Assembly (NCBI GenBank): GCA_002633005.1 | Contig: NMRA01000068.1 | Span: 949,092-1,009,091 of the forward strand | From: Phoronis australis | Lineage: Eukaryota > Phoronida > Phoronidae | Direction of reading: 5' to 3' | Length of the DNA: 60,000 nt | Part shown: one piece after another, positions 28,701 to 39,473 of the stretch | How the letters are laid out: each line of letters opens with the position of its first letter | Position numbering within the stretch: position 1 is the stretch's first letter | The notes under the pieces: generated by a model | Databases searched by the model: none | What the model was told of the DNA's origin: nothing | The model's input: only the letters and a program-made list of their open reading frames with translations | Program-made: the position numbers and the translations under genes

Positions 28701-31700
28701 TAAGGTAGCATTGGAAAGTTAGGCTGTAGCCACAGGCATTTTCTAGTCCCTAGAATTTAAATACAGGGGGTGTGTCAGGTTTGGCAAGTGGCTGAAGGAA
28801 TATGTTGAAAACAGTTGCCAGGACACCGATTTGCTTGACCATGCTTTTGAATGAGAAAAGTCATTTTTTTTAGCCGTGACCTACTTTTGATGCAAAATGG
28901 TGGCCGCAGTTTGCTTTCAACCCTAGTCGCCTGCTGTCTGAGAAACCAGGCGTGATTTCAGGTGGCTGTCAAACACATCAAAATTGTCAAAAAAGTAGCT
29001 AGTAAGGGGCATAGTACGACCACATTTTTAGAATTTAGAGAGAACGAGCATTCTGAATAATGTAGTCAGATTTTTTCTAGCACTTGCAAGGAAGTGGTAA
29101 ATTTGGGGAGAAACTGTCAAATTTGGCATTCTTGTGCCAGGATCTTTTTGATATGCATTAATCGATTAAAATCTGTAACATAATTAAGTTTCAATCATCA
29201 TGAATACAGCTGTTGAGTTGGGAATGCTAAAAACCTATTTTCAAACGTGAGGTTAGGACTCGTCTCCACTTGGGTGAGCGTCGGGTGCCATTTTTGGAAA
29301 AATCAAACAAGATTTGTATTTCATTTTCCATATCATCAACTGCAAAATGACAATGTTTCTATAGATATTTTTTACACCAGTAGTGAACATTTCTCGGCAA
29401 TCACATGCTAACTACCAGAAATATTCAAATTAGATCAAAAGTTGGGTTGGATGGTGCAAAAAGGCTAGTTAAGTTCTGAACTTCCAAATGGTTTCCAGAA
29501 GTATCTTATTCATTATTAAACAATTAACACAGCATGCCGCCCTGTTCAGCTGGCTATAAGTCTTATAAAAGTTATTAGCATGATAAGAAATTACCTCCGT
29601 TACCAAAAAGAACATGGAAACCATTGATCAGTGACTTAAGAAAACCCTTCAGTTTATTGGGGTTAGCCAACCCTAAAATTGCAAAATCGAAAATGTCACA
29701 TGACTGTAAGCATTGCTTACAACTTGGTAACAGAAATGAAATCCTACCTCACTAAGGAATATTACGAGAACAAAAGGCCAATGGGAATCTCTCTAGATTA
29801 CGTCCACCCTAACTTTACGAACACCAAAAATTAATCACCATTTTCAATTATTTTCCTCTTTAGAAAGATTAAAAAGTTGGAATTTCTTCACCCGCTACTT
29901 TTTAATAGAAGACGCAGAGATTGAAATTAAAATGAAAACCGTTTGTAAAAGTTACATTTCATAACTGTATTTTTGCAACCTGCTCCCGCGAAAGGTACTA
30001 ATCATTATGAAAGCATGTGTCTGAAAGATCGTGCGTCGTCCACTTGAGTGTCGCGGAGAATCGAGGATGGCACGTCATTAACCTTCGCGAGTTCACTGCA
30101 CGATTCACCGTTCATCTATGCTCAGTAGTACTGAGTTCACTGCACGATTCACCGTTCATCTATGCTCAGTAGTACTGAGTTCACTGCACGATTCACCGTT
30201 CATCTATGTTCAGTAGTACTGAGTTCACTGCACGATTCACCGTTCATCTATACTCAGTAGTACTGAGTTCACTGCACGATTCACCGTTCATCTATACTCA
30301 GTAGTACTGAGTACACTGCACGATTCGCCGTTCATCTATACTCAGTAGTACTGAGTTCACTGCACGATTCACCGTTCATCTATACTCAGCAGTACTGAGT
30401 TCACTGCACGATTCACCGTTCATCTATACTCAGTAGTACTAAGAACCCAGGCAGCAGATCCTGACCTGTACATTTTCACTTAAATGGCCATGGCCCATAT
30501 TTGAGTAAGCGCACGTCACCGAGGAGGTTTTAAAATTTTGTGATTAAGCGTCATTGGCATTTAACTTTCACGTGTCTCGGTAATCTTACGCTGGATTCAG
30601 TTCCTTAGATTAGCCATGTACTTGTAAGCTTCACTTTGTTGTGGCCAGCATGCATTTTTATGGTATTTTTTACCTTAAGTTTTTTGAAATACGAACACAA
30701 ACGCGGCACATTCTAACCAACATTATTCAATGTATGAACACCACAAGATCACAAACACTTGTATTTTTAAGTCACGACCACTTGAAAATTATAATTACTT
30801 TATTCGTGGTCGCAATCTAGAGAGATTACCGTAATTCAACTATAGTTTATTAGCCTTAAGTAAAGACCTACTTGTGTTCCTCAATCACTCTCTTCAGATC
30901 CATGTTGGAAACTAAATCGCCATTGATGAGGACAAAGTCAGATGTAATCAGCGACCTGCTGTCCATCTCTCGCAGGGCGTCCCCCATCGACAGACAGTCT
31001 TCGGAGACAATGATTGTAATCAAGCCACAAGAGCTCCATTTGGACTTTCTATTAAAGTAAACAAGATTTCAACCGGAGAGTGATTACAGGTGAAGATACT
31101 GTATTGCCTTTACATGAAAAGTATCAACTTGAATTTTCAATGAGCAATTCCAAAAATTCTTAACTCCATAGACTCCTCTTAACTTGCTGACCGCATGATA
31201 TAGAGTTATAAATAAACTGACTGGACCTGCTAACTAGTCTAGATATTCTACAGTAACCTTTCTCAAGACTTTGACAAGTGACACTAGATACAGTAAAGGT
31301 TTCATTCAACAATCTTTTTGGTACTATATGGTTTACTAAAATGTAACGGCCATTTATTATAAAATCAACTGCGATAATTTTGCTGACGTCGATGATGTAT
31401 ATCTATATGTTTAAAATAGGTACAAGGTCAACAATATCATAAAGGTAAAATACAATCGGCTAAATGGTATAAAAATATGATACACAAATATGCCCACGGA
31501 TGAAAATTGTTTCAGGAAGATATACTATAGACTGTGCAGCATCGAGTGACCAATAAATCATGATTATTAACAAAAGAATCCTTCACCATTTACTGGTATT
31601 GATAATCAGATCTAGATCTTTGAGTAACCTCCAGTTGTGACCATATCATCATGTGCCATACTCCAAACTTTAGTATTTCTTAAACTTGCATATACTCCAG

Positions 31701-33190
31701 TCTCAACTTGCCTTTGAGGCTCTAAGGGCTGTTCCAGCAAAAAGCGTATGGGAGAGGGGGCGGCAGTTGAAATAAAAATTTATGGATGGTTGACTTCTGA
31801 AGGAAACCTAAATTTAAAAATTTGTGGTCACATATGGTCCGCATCCCGTCCATCCGTCGGTTGGTCTGTCTGTCAGTCGTTTTCATTTCTAGTCTGTCAA
31901 TTATCTCAAGAATCACTTAACGGATCATGATGAAATTTGGTATAGAGGTTCTTAGCGGGGATGTGCCAGTCAATTTTTGGAGGGATTTGGCTACCATGGT
32001 ACCCCCTGTTGGCCGTTTTAGTTTTCAATAAGCAATACCTTGTACATCGACGGATTGCAATGAAATTCGATATGGAGGTATATGGCAAAATTTTTGGATG
32101 GATTCAACTACTGTGGCACCCCGTTAGTTTTCGACTCTTTAAGTCCGTCCTTGTCTGTCGATTATCTTGAAACCGCTTATAACATTTGGCACAGAGATAA
32201 ATGGCAGGGATGCGCTGGCATCAATTGATTTTCGGACAGATTTGGCTACCGTAGCACCCCTGTTGGCCATTTTAACAAGACAGGTTGATTATCTCAAAAA
32301 TCACTTGGCACAAATGGATGAAATTTGGCACAAAGATATATGGCAGTAGTCGATTTTTGTTTTGATTAGACCACAATGTTGGCCGCTTTAGTTTTTGACA
32401 ACATTTGACAAGACAGCTAGTTCTTGTCCATCAATCTACTAAACATATCATGATGTGTGTTCTAGAGGCAACTTTTTGCTCCCTCTTGTAGGAATTTTGA
32501 AATAACGAAAACCCCTAGCATCTGCCATTTGCAACGCACGTGAAGGGCGCATACCAACATTCTTGTTCATTAATCGCCAATCACTCGAAAGTATGTGTGA
32601 GTTTTTATTCCTTGTCTGGGAGGGAGATGGTGTTGTGTCTGCTGGACCATTGTCAGTTTATGAAACACTGGAGAACGAAAATATCTAAAGATATTAAAAC
32701 ATAACATGTGCATCACCATGTCTAATTCAAGCATAATTTAACAAATATGTGTGGTGGGTTGAAGAAATAAAAGAAAAATATGGGCGGTGGGTAAACAAAG
32801 TGCCTTCCCCTCCTTTCCATTCGTTCTTTATTAGAACAGCCCTAAGTTGACCAACTGTAAGCATTGCCAATATAGATAGTCCTATTAATGAATGGAGAAT
32901 CCTAAATTAAAACCTACATTACTTATCCTGCCATAGCAAACTCCCTTCGCAAGTCTTAAAATAAAGTAATACTGACACTTAAGTTCAAACCTGTTATTTT
33001 ATTTCAATTTTTAGTACATAGCAATAGCAATAGAAGACTGGTGGAGGATTGAAGGAGCAACATACTTGATATGTTCTTTGATGTCTTCAGCGTGTACTCT
33101 GCAGAACAGAAAAATCTGTTCAATCCCAGCAGAAACAAGGAACTCAAGTGAGTAGTCAAGTAAACTCGCATTCACAAGGGGCAGTAGAGC
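25633..33190 (-). CDS. EIF2B5: EIF2B5 exons 2-6, copy B
   Basis: Exons 33066-33190, 30872-31048, 28292-28466, 27651-27806 and 25633-25718 repeat copy A with the same boundaries and intact splice sites. The five exons total 719 nt (3n+2), and exon 6 ends in phase 2 whereas exon 2 starts in phase 0. A transcript with both copies in series would therefore shift frame at the junction. Amino-acid differences from A are few: WSS for WGS, IT for IS (exon 3); VMS for VMR, THC for THG (exon 4); HAS for HSS (exon 5). It is best read as the other allele placed in tandem by the assembly, or as a recent partial duplication that could not be co-translated. Confidence 0.9.
26519..26600 (+). repeat. SINE 3' body fragment
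   Basis: GTGCAATGGGCCCAACCATG, then AGGCCTGCGCATGTCT and a CAGGCCACCTGCA end, matches the 3' body of the SINE at 54470-54530. The tRNA-like head is absent. Confidence 0.65.
26811..26927 (+). promoter_or_regulatory. Heat-shock-type promoter: three HSE arrays and TATA box
   Basis: Three arrays of alternating GAA/TTC with 2-nt spacers: GAA-ca-TTC-ta-GAG (26812-26824), GAA-at-TTC-ta-GAA (26862-26874) and GAA-ag-TTC-ta-GAA-ca-TT (26895-26911). The sequence CCTATAAATACCCAGGC follows, with TATAAAT at 26921-26927. This is the classical layout for HSF-driven promoters. The downstream sequence has repeated GTTCAGTTGGAGTTGAAA-type words like an LTR leader, and the segment ends near ATTACGTCTCACA (about 27180), so a solo LTR is an alternative. 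No coding frame follows. Confidence 0.55.
27270..27625. repeat. Dispersed repeat with recurring GGGCGATTACCC, copy B
   Basis: Counterpart of 19651-20015. Confidence 0.6.
27651..27806 (-). CDS. EIF2B5: EIF2B5 exon 5, copy B
   Basis: 52 codons, same boundaries as copy A; Ala replaces Ser in EHAS. Confidence 0.9.
28292..28466 (-). CDS. EIF2B5: EIF2B5 exon 4, copy B
   Basis: 175 nt, same boundaries as copy A. Two amino-acid differences: Ser for Arg in MVMSRAPPG and Cys for Gly in DQTHCRV. Confidence 0.9.
30089..30440. repeat. 44-bp minisatellite, eight units
   Basis: Exactly eight tandem 44-bp units (GAGTTCACTGCACGATTCAC then CGTTCATCTATACTCAGTAG then TACT), each with 0-3 changes. The unit junction forms a perfect 17-nt palindrome ACTCAGTAGTACTGAGT. 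Copy A has one unit at about 22508-22553. It lies in EIF2B5 intron 3. Confidence 0.95.
30872..31048 (-). CDS. EIF2B5: EIF2B5 exon 3, copy B
   Basis: 177 nt, same boundaries as copy A. Ser for Gly in KSKWSSCG and Thr for Ser in SLITSDF. Confidence 0.9.
31359..32717. mobile_element. Insertion specific to copy B with internal repeats
   Basis: Replaces the copy A fragment 23475-23728 at the same site. From about 31800 to 32420 it holds three or four diverged units of roughly 150 bp with TGAAATTTGGCA, GGATTTGGCTAC, CACCCCTGTTGGCC and GATTATCT. Open frames here (31722-32349) come from this periodicity. Near 32530 it has CACGTGAAGGGCGCATA, resembling the subterminal repeat of the Helentron-like family. 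The class is uncertain. Confidence 0.55.
33066..33190 (-). CDS. EIF2B5: EIF2B5 exon 2, copy B
   Basis: 125 nt, same boundaries and predicted peptide as copy A, within the near-identical end block. Confidence 0.92.
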
Positions 33191-33696
33191 CTACAATATA
33201 GATGGGTAATTAATTTTTGGAACAAAGACACAGGACACAAAATATGTGGACACAACAGCACATACTTGTTACAACTCATTAATCAGAAACAACATATGCT
33301 GAAACAATGTGTTTGTGTAACAGTAGACCAAGATGCTTAGACGTGAAGAATAAGCCACTATACAGTATTAAAAAATGAATGTATTCTACTCTCAAGTGGA
33401 ACCATGACCAATCAAATGACTGTTGACCAGATGTAACTACTAGACGTATGGTTATATGTGAGCAATATATTGATCAACAACAGAAAATTGACATAACTAT
33501 GTGCATTGTCACAGATATGAAAAACATTTTTAAATGTTTACCTGACTTTTAAGTCAGGTAACCAAGATAAGTCATGACATAGTCGTCAGAACAACATGAC
33601 TGTCAAAGGATATTTTTAGCATATGGCCAAGTAAATCATGCTGGTAACAAGATAGGATTATTCCAATTGAAAATGTAAAGGATCAAAAAGCAGGCT

Positions 33697-33808
33697 TGAC
33701 GTCATGTCCACAGGCGCAAGCACTGTAAAAATGGCGAGCTGCGGATCTGGTCAACTGAACAAAGGAGTGTGGTGAATGCGCTCCAGTGCATCTACGGTAG
33801 TGACGTCA
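33697..33808. promoter_or_regulatory. Paired CRE sites, copy B
   Basis: TGACGTCA at 33697-33704 and 33801-33808, identical to the copy A pair. Confidence 0.35.
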
Positions 33809-33917
33809 CTTGGAAGTTTGCCTCACATCCCGAAAGTTTATTCCCTGTAGAGCATTAGTTCGGAGTTAGGGAGTGAAATTTCAGGGTTTATCGGAGTACA
33901 ACACACAGTGGTACCTA

Positions 33918-34314
33918 CCAGGGTTTTCCGTAGATAAGCCCATCCCATGAAATGCCCTTGGGCATCTATTCGGAAACTTTGGTGTTGCAACTTCTGGTGT
34001 CAAGTGCCCAGATAGTAGGGCGTTAATTCAGAAATTTTTTTCTGAAAAGTCCACTTAGTCAACTTTTAGTCACAAATTCGGTTTGTGGAGTGTATATATT
34101 ATAAGAACAAAGTGCTAGCGAACTATGCATTTATTAACATAAAATTTAAAAACATTTTTTTAAGTACAAAATGTCAATGTCAGGAAACCTATGACTTTTC
34201 TTTTATACCCCCTTTTTCAATAAGTGTCCAGACATTTATTTTGCGTTGTTAAGATGTTTGAAATTTTTCATTTTCCGAATACACGCAGATGGGCTCATCT
34301 ACGGAAAATCCCGG
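33918..34314. mobile_element. TIR DNA transposon (397 bp) flanked by TA
   Basis: The left end CCAGGGTTTTCCGTAGATAA, GCCCAT... is inverted at the right end as ...ATGGGCTCATCTACGGAAAA, TCCCGG. It is flanked by TA on both sides (33916-33917 and 34315-34316). A related locus at about 38708-38800 has GTGGTACCTAGCTGTATTTTG uninterrupted, that is, an empty site with a single TA at 38744-38745. The part at 24909-25126 in copy A is cut by the N. No transposase frame. Confidence 0.85.
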
Positions 34315-35482
34315 TAGCTGTATTTTGTAGATAACCTTCATACAGGTAGCTAGCTGGCTATGTCATAAGACGGATTCATCTAGCGGCCGTCCTGGCCATC
34401 ATTGGGATGGCCATTTTAATAAATATAACGGCATAGACAGCATGGCCAAGACAGAAAAAAAGACGGCCCATTTCAAGACAACCTCTGCAAAAACAATGGC
34501 TAAACGAAGAATTTTAACATTCATGATCAATAAATTTTATAAAAACCTACAATCCATTGTTTTAGTTCGATAAATATTCAGAAATATCTCAACATTAGAG
34601 ACTATTGACATCTATTTGTACTATAAATATCAAAATGGAGAACAGCAAATACTGGCATCCATGCTTTTGGGGGAATATTTTCCTGTCCTGTAACGTCAGA
34701 GTGACCTCGGAATACCCTGAATGGCGAGTGTCTAGAAATATTGCACCCAGCGCTAACTACACGTACATGGGCACTCAGACTTTGAAACTGAAGTACACAG
34801 ACCCGAAGTTCAAACGATTTGCCATAATCCTAATGCTAGTTGCCGATGCGGAAGTTGAAATGGCACTCTCAAAGTGTATTCGACGGAGCAACCAATTTGA
34901 GATAGGAGTACACGTTGAAAAACTGATATCCGCCAAAATTCTATCACTGACCTGCCATCAATGTCATTGAACATGCAAACCAGATAAAACTTGGCACAAA
35001 CTTCCTTAATTTGTTCGCACTGTTTCGTTGCAACATGTACGAATGAATAAAAAAATATGAAAAATCCGCCCACGCCAAACGACGTATGTGCGAACCTGAA
35101 TGCAATGCAACCTTCAAGCGAAAAAATCAAATGTTTCATCTAATGTTGGTCACGTATTCAATGACTAACTTAGCATGAAAGTAAAAGCCTCGAAATATTT
35201 CAACTTTTTGCGGAATTCCAGAATTATTGGGCAATTCGAGTTTGCTTAGTGTGTGGCACTGTAAGCCGTATATGTAAAAAAGAGGTCAGCCAGTCACAGC
35301 ACAGCACCTGTTACTTCAGCAGTGAACCAGGCCTAGATTTGGCCCTTAAAACTATGAGAAAATAATAAATTTATTGTAGCATAGTATGAAAGGCAGTGGC
35401 TGACTTTGGATCTGGTAAGTGTCAATTTCAACAAACGTCCATTTATAATCCACTGCAGAAGACGGTAACAACCACAATGTCC

Positions 35483-35496
35483 CCGCCACCTGCTGG
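35483..35496 (-). promoter_or_regulatory. CTCF-core-like motif, full match, outside the repeat family
   Basis: On the minus strand CCAGCAGGTGGCGG matches CCASYAGRKGGCRS at every position. Unlike the others it is not in a recognisable copy of the Helentron-like repeat. It lies upstream of EIF2B5. Sequence match only. Confidence 0.4.
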
Positions 35497-38400
35497 TGAC
35501 GCCCACAACCAAATTCCATGCGACTCCAAATTAGCGATCAAGAGTAAAGCCTAGGAAAAACAATTAGAAAATGTAAAAATATGAGCCCCAAATTCAAACA
35601 CGGAGTTTCATCTTTTTGGTCATCATCTTATATGACGCCAAGTTCGGGTACACAAGCTCGAGTGCATATATGTCGTCTCTCGTATTTTCAAGCAGAGCTT
35701 TTCGCCTGTGTCCAGGGCTGGTGGGCCTGAGTTGTGAATTTGCTGAGATGTGTTCTCTTGTTCATTGTAGACTTATGAATTGCAATACTGTGTGGTCTGA
35801 TGAAACGTAGACACATGTCCTCAAGGATATATTTCTTCATGTCCTTTCAAATGCTACTTCACTGTTTTCTCATAACTTTAATATTATTCTTTCTCAACTG
35901 CATTAAAATCATAATTTTTTCTTTTGAGAGCTTCAAGATACATTGAGTTTTGAAGTCATGCTGTGAATTATCTGCCTAACATGCCACTCTTCACAGATTA
36001 TCTTACAAGAAAAGATTTACATATCTTGATTTTTGCAGTCTAGCTGGTGACAATGCACACATCCTGAATGAAACAAACCTTTCATTGTTTGTTTAGTTTC
36101 CTTCTTTGTTGTCTTTTGAACAAGAAAAAAATGCAAATTACAGTGTGCTAAAATGCAAGAACAATAACTAACTTTTTTATATTAAATTACAATTTTTCCC
36201 TCAAAGGGAGAGGGGAAACCTCCCGTCCTCCCCCTTCTGCGCTGCGTGCCTCAGAATCGCACTTCGCGCGACTTGCCCTTCTCACGAATTTGGACCCCAA
36301 TTTTCAAATCCTAGATGAATCGCTGTGTCATAACCAGAGGTAACACATCACATGTGGACACCGAAGGCTAATGAATCAACTAAGTAACATTAGGTCGTCT
36401 TCATTCGCTCTTGTACGAGTAAATGGTGGATGTAACAGTGACTTACTTTTTATTCTTTTACATTAAAGCTAATACTGCTTACTCGTGAAAGCATAAAATT
36501 TTTATTAAAAGAGTATTGATTATTGTCATAAAAAGCAGTGCAGAACATAAACATACAAAATTCTCCTATAGCTAAAAAAGATGAGAAAATTCCCCTTTAA
36601 TAATTACACACACCTTTCCCCCAAATGAGTGACGGCCCTGGCCTATGCCTATAGTTCTACTTCGCGCGGCGGACAATAAAATCCAAAGCGAGGCTCACTG
36701 CTATAAACAAAGCGGAAGTTGACATTGCGTGAGTTAAATGGCTGGTCTTTCCAGTCCAACCTGGATATTATATCTTAAAAATGTCTCAATAATTAACCAC
36801 AGAGACATAGAAATTAAAATACATTAGAGAACAAGTCAATGCACCAAGGAGTTTTTCAGAAAACCAGGTGAGAAACATGAAAAGCAAACTGCAAATTGCA
36901 GCGATCGTGTTATGGATTAGATATTATATGCTGAATGCAGGGTTACGTTTCTTCTTGTAAATGTTGATAAAAATGCTTTCTACACAAACCAGGTCATCTG
37001 CTCGCATTTTTGACGAGTTGAAAATATATTTGACAGTGGTGGCTCATCGTATTTTGCTGTCATGTGCAAGTCACATCTAGTTTAATTTGTTGATCAAGAA
37101 TATTAACAACAAACATAGCCATGTTTCTGGGAGTGAGGTACGGACTTGTCATTGATCTGCAAGAATGTTTGATGATATTAAATATAATTTTATTAAAACA
37201 AAAAACCAGGCTGGTAATTGAAACTTAAAATTATTTGACCACCAGTTTTGCTTTCTTGGTTTTAATAATTCTTACATCTAGTTCATGTGTTAGGTTTCAA
37301 ATATCAATCTGGACCAAGTTGAATTTTAAAATTAAAAAAACCAATTCGTTCGTCCAACGCATAACCTGAAAAAAGTAACCCATCTTGTTTTAGAGGTGAA
37401 TTTCAGTTAACTGGACAGAGCAAGCATAGTTATCATGTTTCTTCAGGGACCTCATTCATCCGAGGGAAAGGTAAGTGTGCCTTCTCAGAGGAGAATTTTT
37501 CGCCGAGAAGGGCGACACAGGAAATTTTCAATCACTTCAGGGAATTTTTATGCCTCGAAGGGGGGGAACTGAGGGTTCTGTCCTTTTTGGAAAGAAATGC
37601 ATCATGTTTCAACCCGTAATCACGAAAACAGCCTGGCAGGCCGAAGATTAACCAGTCGTTACTATGACGCTCGGCAAACAAGATGCGACAAAATGTGATC
37701 AAACTTCCGAAAAGATTTATCAATTTTACCCAGAAATATTTTCCTTTATCGTGACGTAAGGCAACGACCCAACGTTCTACATGCCAACGTCTTATGCAAG
37801 TTAAGGATTGTAAAAAAAGACACTTGAATGTCCGTATTTTTTCTATCGCCATTCGGGCAATGCAGAACGCAACTATGGTGATTAACCATTTAACAAAGCA
37901 ATTGTACTGAGCCTCGTTTTGGACCGCGCTTCTTGTCTGCGTGAATAAGGCGTATGCCTATTCCACATGGGATGCACCACGACAAGTCGAAAATCCGAGA
38001 ATGTGGCATTGTCTAGACTATGGCTAGCCTTGGTACAAAGCTGTATATGTAAACATACAGCTTTGCACCTATGTGGGTAAAAAAGTGGTAAGACAAAATC
38101 TGACACAAAATTGGTGTCATTAAAAACTACAGTCTTCCTTGAGTAAACTAAATTATTTAACAGTGTTGGAAAAAATGGCGTTCTACCGTTATTCTGCTGC
38201 TAAAGTTGTGGAGCGATCTTTAGCGATGGCTTTCGGCGCCATGAAATATTGCGTCACCTATTGGCCAGTTTATTTTTTCACTGATTCTTCAATCAACTGT
38301 TCTTCTTTCACGAGGTTGCGTACACGTCACAACAAATTATCGGAACTGGTTTCACTTCATTATGAGTTTTTAGAACTTTGATACCGAAAAACCGAATTTC

Positions 38401-38707
38401 AGAAGAAATTTGCTGCTGCCAAGCATCATCTCCTGAGAGATGTCGCAAAAATTTAGGAAATGGCGCGTGCGCGTGACACGAGCGTATTGATTTCAAAACG
38501 ACGACATACTTTTCATTATTAGAAAAGGTGGAGAGTTACCCAAGAAAATGACGTTTATTGCATTGTTTTTCACTTAAGACTTAAACGGTTGTAACAGGCA
38601 AGGTGAGTGTCGGTTGATTCCCAGATTTTGCATGCACCCTGTCCGGTCTTTAACTCTAAATATTTCACGACGCAGAGACGAGCAGAACCACCCTGGCTGT
38701 GTGCAAT

Positions 38708-38800
38708 TTCGGGGTCTATGGAAGAAATACACACAGTGGTACCTAGCTGTATTTTGACGAGTCTTCATACAACTAGCTCGACAGTAGCTGGCTGGCTAGA
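38708..38800 (+). repeat. Paralogous copy of the host sequence with empty TA site
   Basis: GTGCAATTTCGGGGTCTATG...ACACACAGTGGTACCTAGCT...TACAACTAGCTCG...GTAGCTGGCTGGCTA aligns to both flanks of the 33918-34314 element. The underlying dispersed repeat is of unknown class. Confidence 0.75.
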
Positions 38801-39473
38801 AAGACAATATGGCCAGAGTTTACATTTTGATCAAGTTCAGACTATTTCATTGTGTTATGAGTCAGTCCGCACTTACCCTGGGTTTTCTATGAGTCACTGG
38901 GGCAAATCTAACGTTAAAACTATCAGCTATCACCACAGCTTGCAATGTGTCCTGTTGCTTTATGTCCTTCTTCGAGGCCATGTTTGTTAGACTACTTTGA
39001 GCTCGACTGATAGGTAGTTAAGAACAGGTTTTGTTTATACAGCATATCATTTGGCACTAACTTTACTCTTTCCAACTGAAAATATAAAGAATTAATACAA
39101 CGTTTTTTACAATCTACTTGGAATGCTAAAGCATGTTTTTTTGAATGCCAAAAGTTTAACCATAGAGGGCTTAACGACCCCTAACAAAAATGAACTCTTC
39201 AAAATGGCAGCGCCCTGTTAGAAGCTTGGCACCCCTAGCGGCGAAAGAATGAGACTGCATTGGAATGACGTCATCGTGCTAACACAGTTGTCCGGCCGAC
39301 GGTCACTGGCCAGGCCCTCTAGACAGGAGGTCGGAATCGAAAGATCGGAAAACTTAATGACAAATATTTGTGAATTACACGAAGGCGATATTTTCGATGT
39401 TTTTATAACCATAAACACTTCTATTTGTCCCAAAAATCGAAGAATAGTATTTCGTTTGGAAAATGTAAGTTCG

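Larger units (their letters stand above)
25315..34148. repeat. EIF2B5: Duplicated segment, copy B
   Basis: Colinear with copy A. The last 1.17 kb (about 32975-34148) differs from copy A at only about one base, while the rest shows frequent substitutions and indels. It includes copy-specific blocks 26036-27106, 30089-30440 (expanded) and 31359-32717. Confidence 0.93.

Noticed and set aside
30089-30440. CRISPR array (eight regular repeats)
   Set aside because: The units are contiguous 44-bp tandem repeats without unique spacers, in an intron of an animal gene.
31722-32349. Cluster of open frames on both strands
   Set aside because: Produced by roughly 150-bp internal repeats of the copy B-specific insertion.
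18767-34148. A longer EIF2B5 protein with a doubled nucleotidyltransferase-like half
   Set aside because: Exon 6 ends in phase 2 and exon 2 begins in phase 0, so the doubled arrangement is out of frame, and the join coincides with an N.
37532-39000. Open frames 37532-37852, 38139-38381 and 38607-38990 as host genes
   Set aside because: No recognisable domain, no splice-compatible neighbours, and partial overlap with dispersed repeats.
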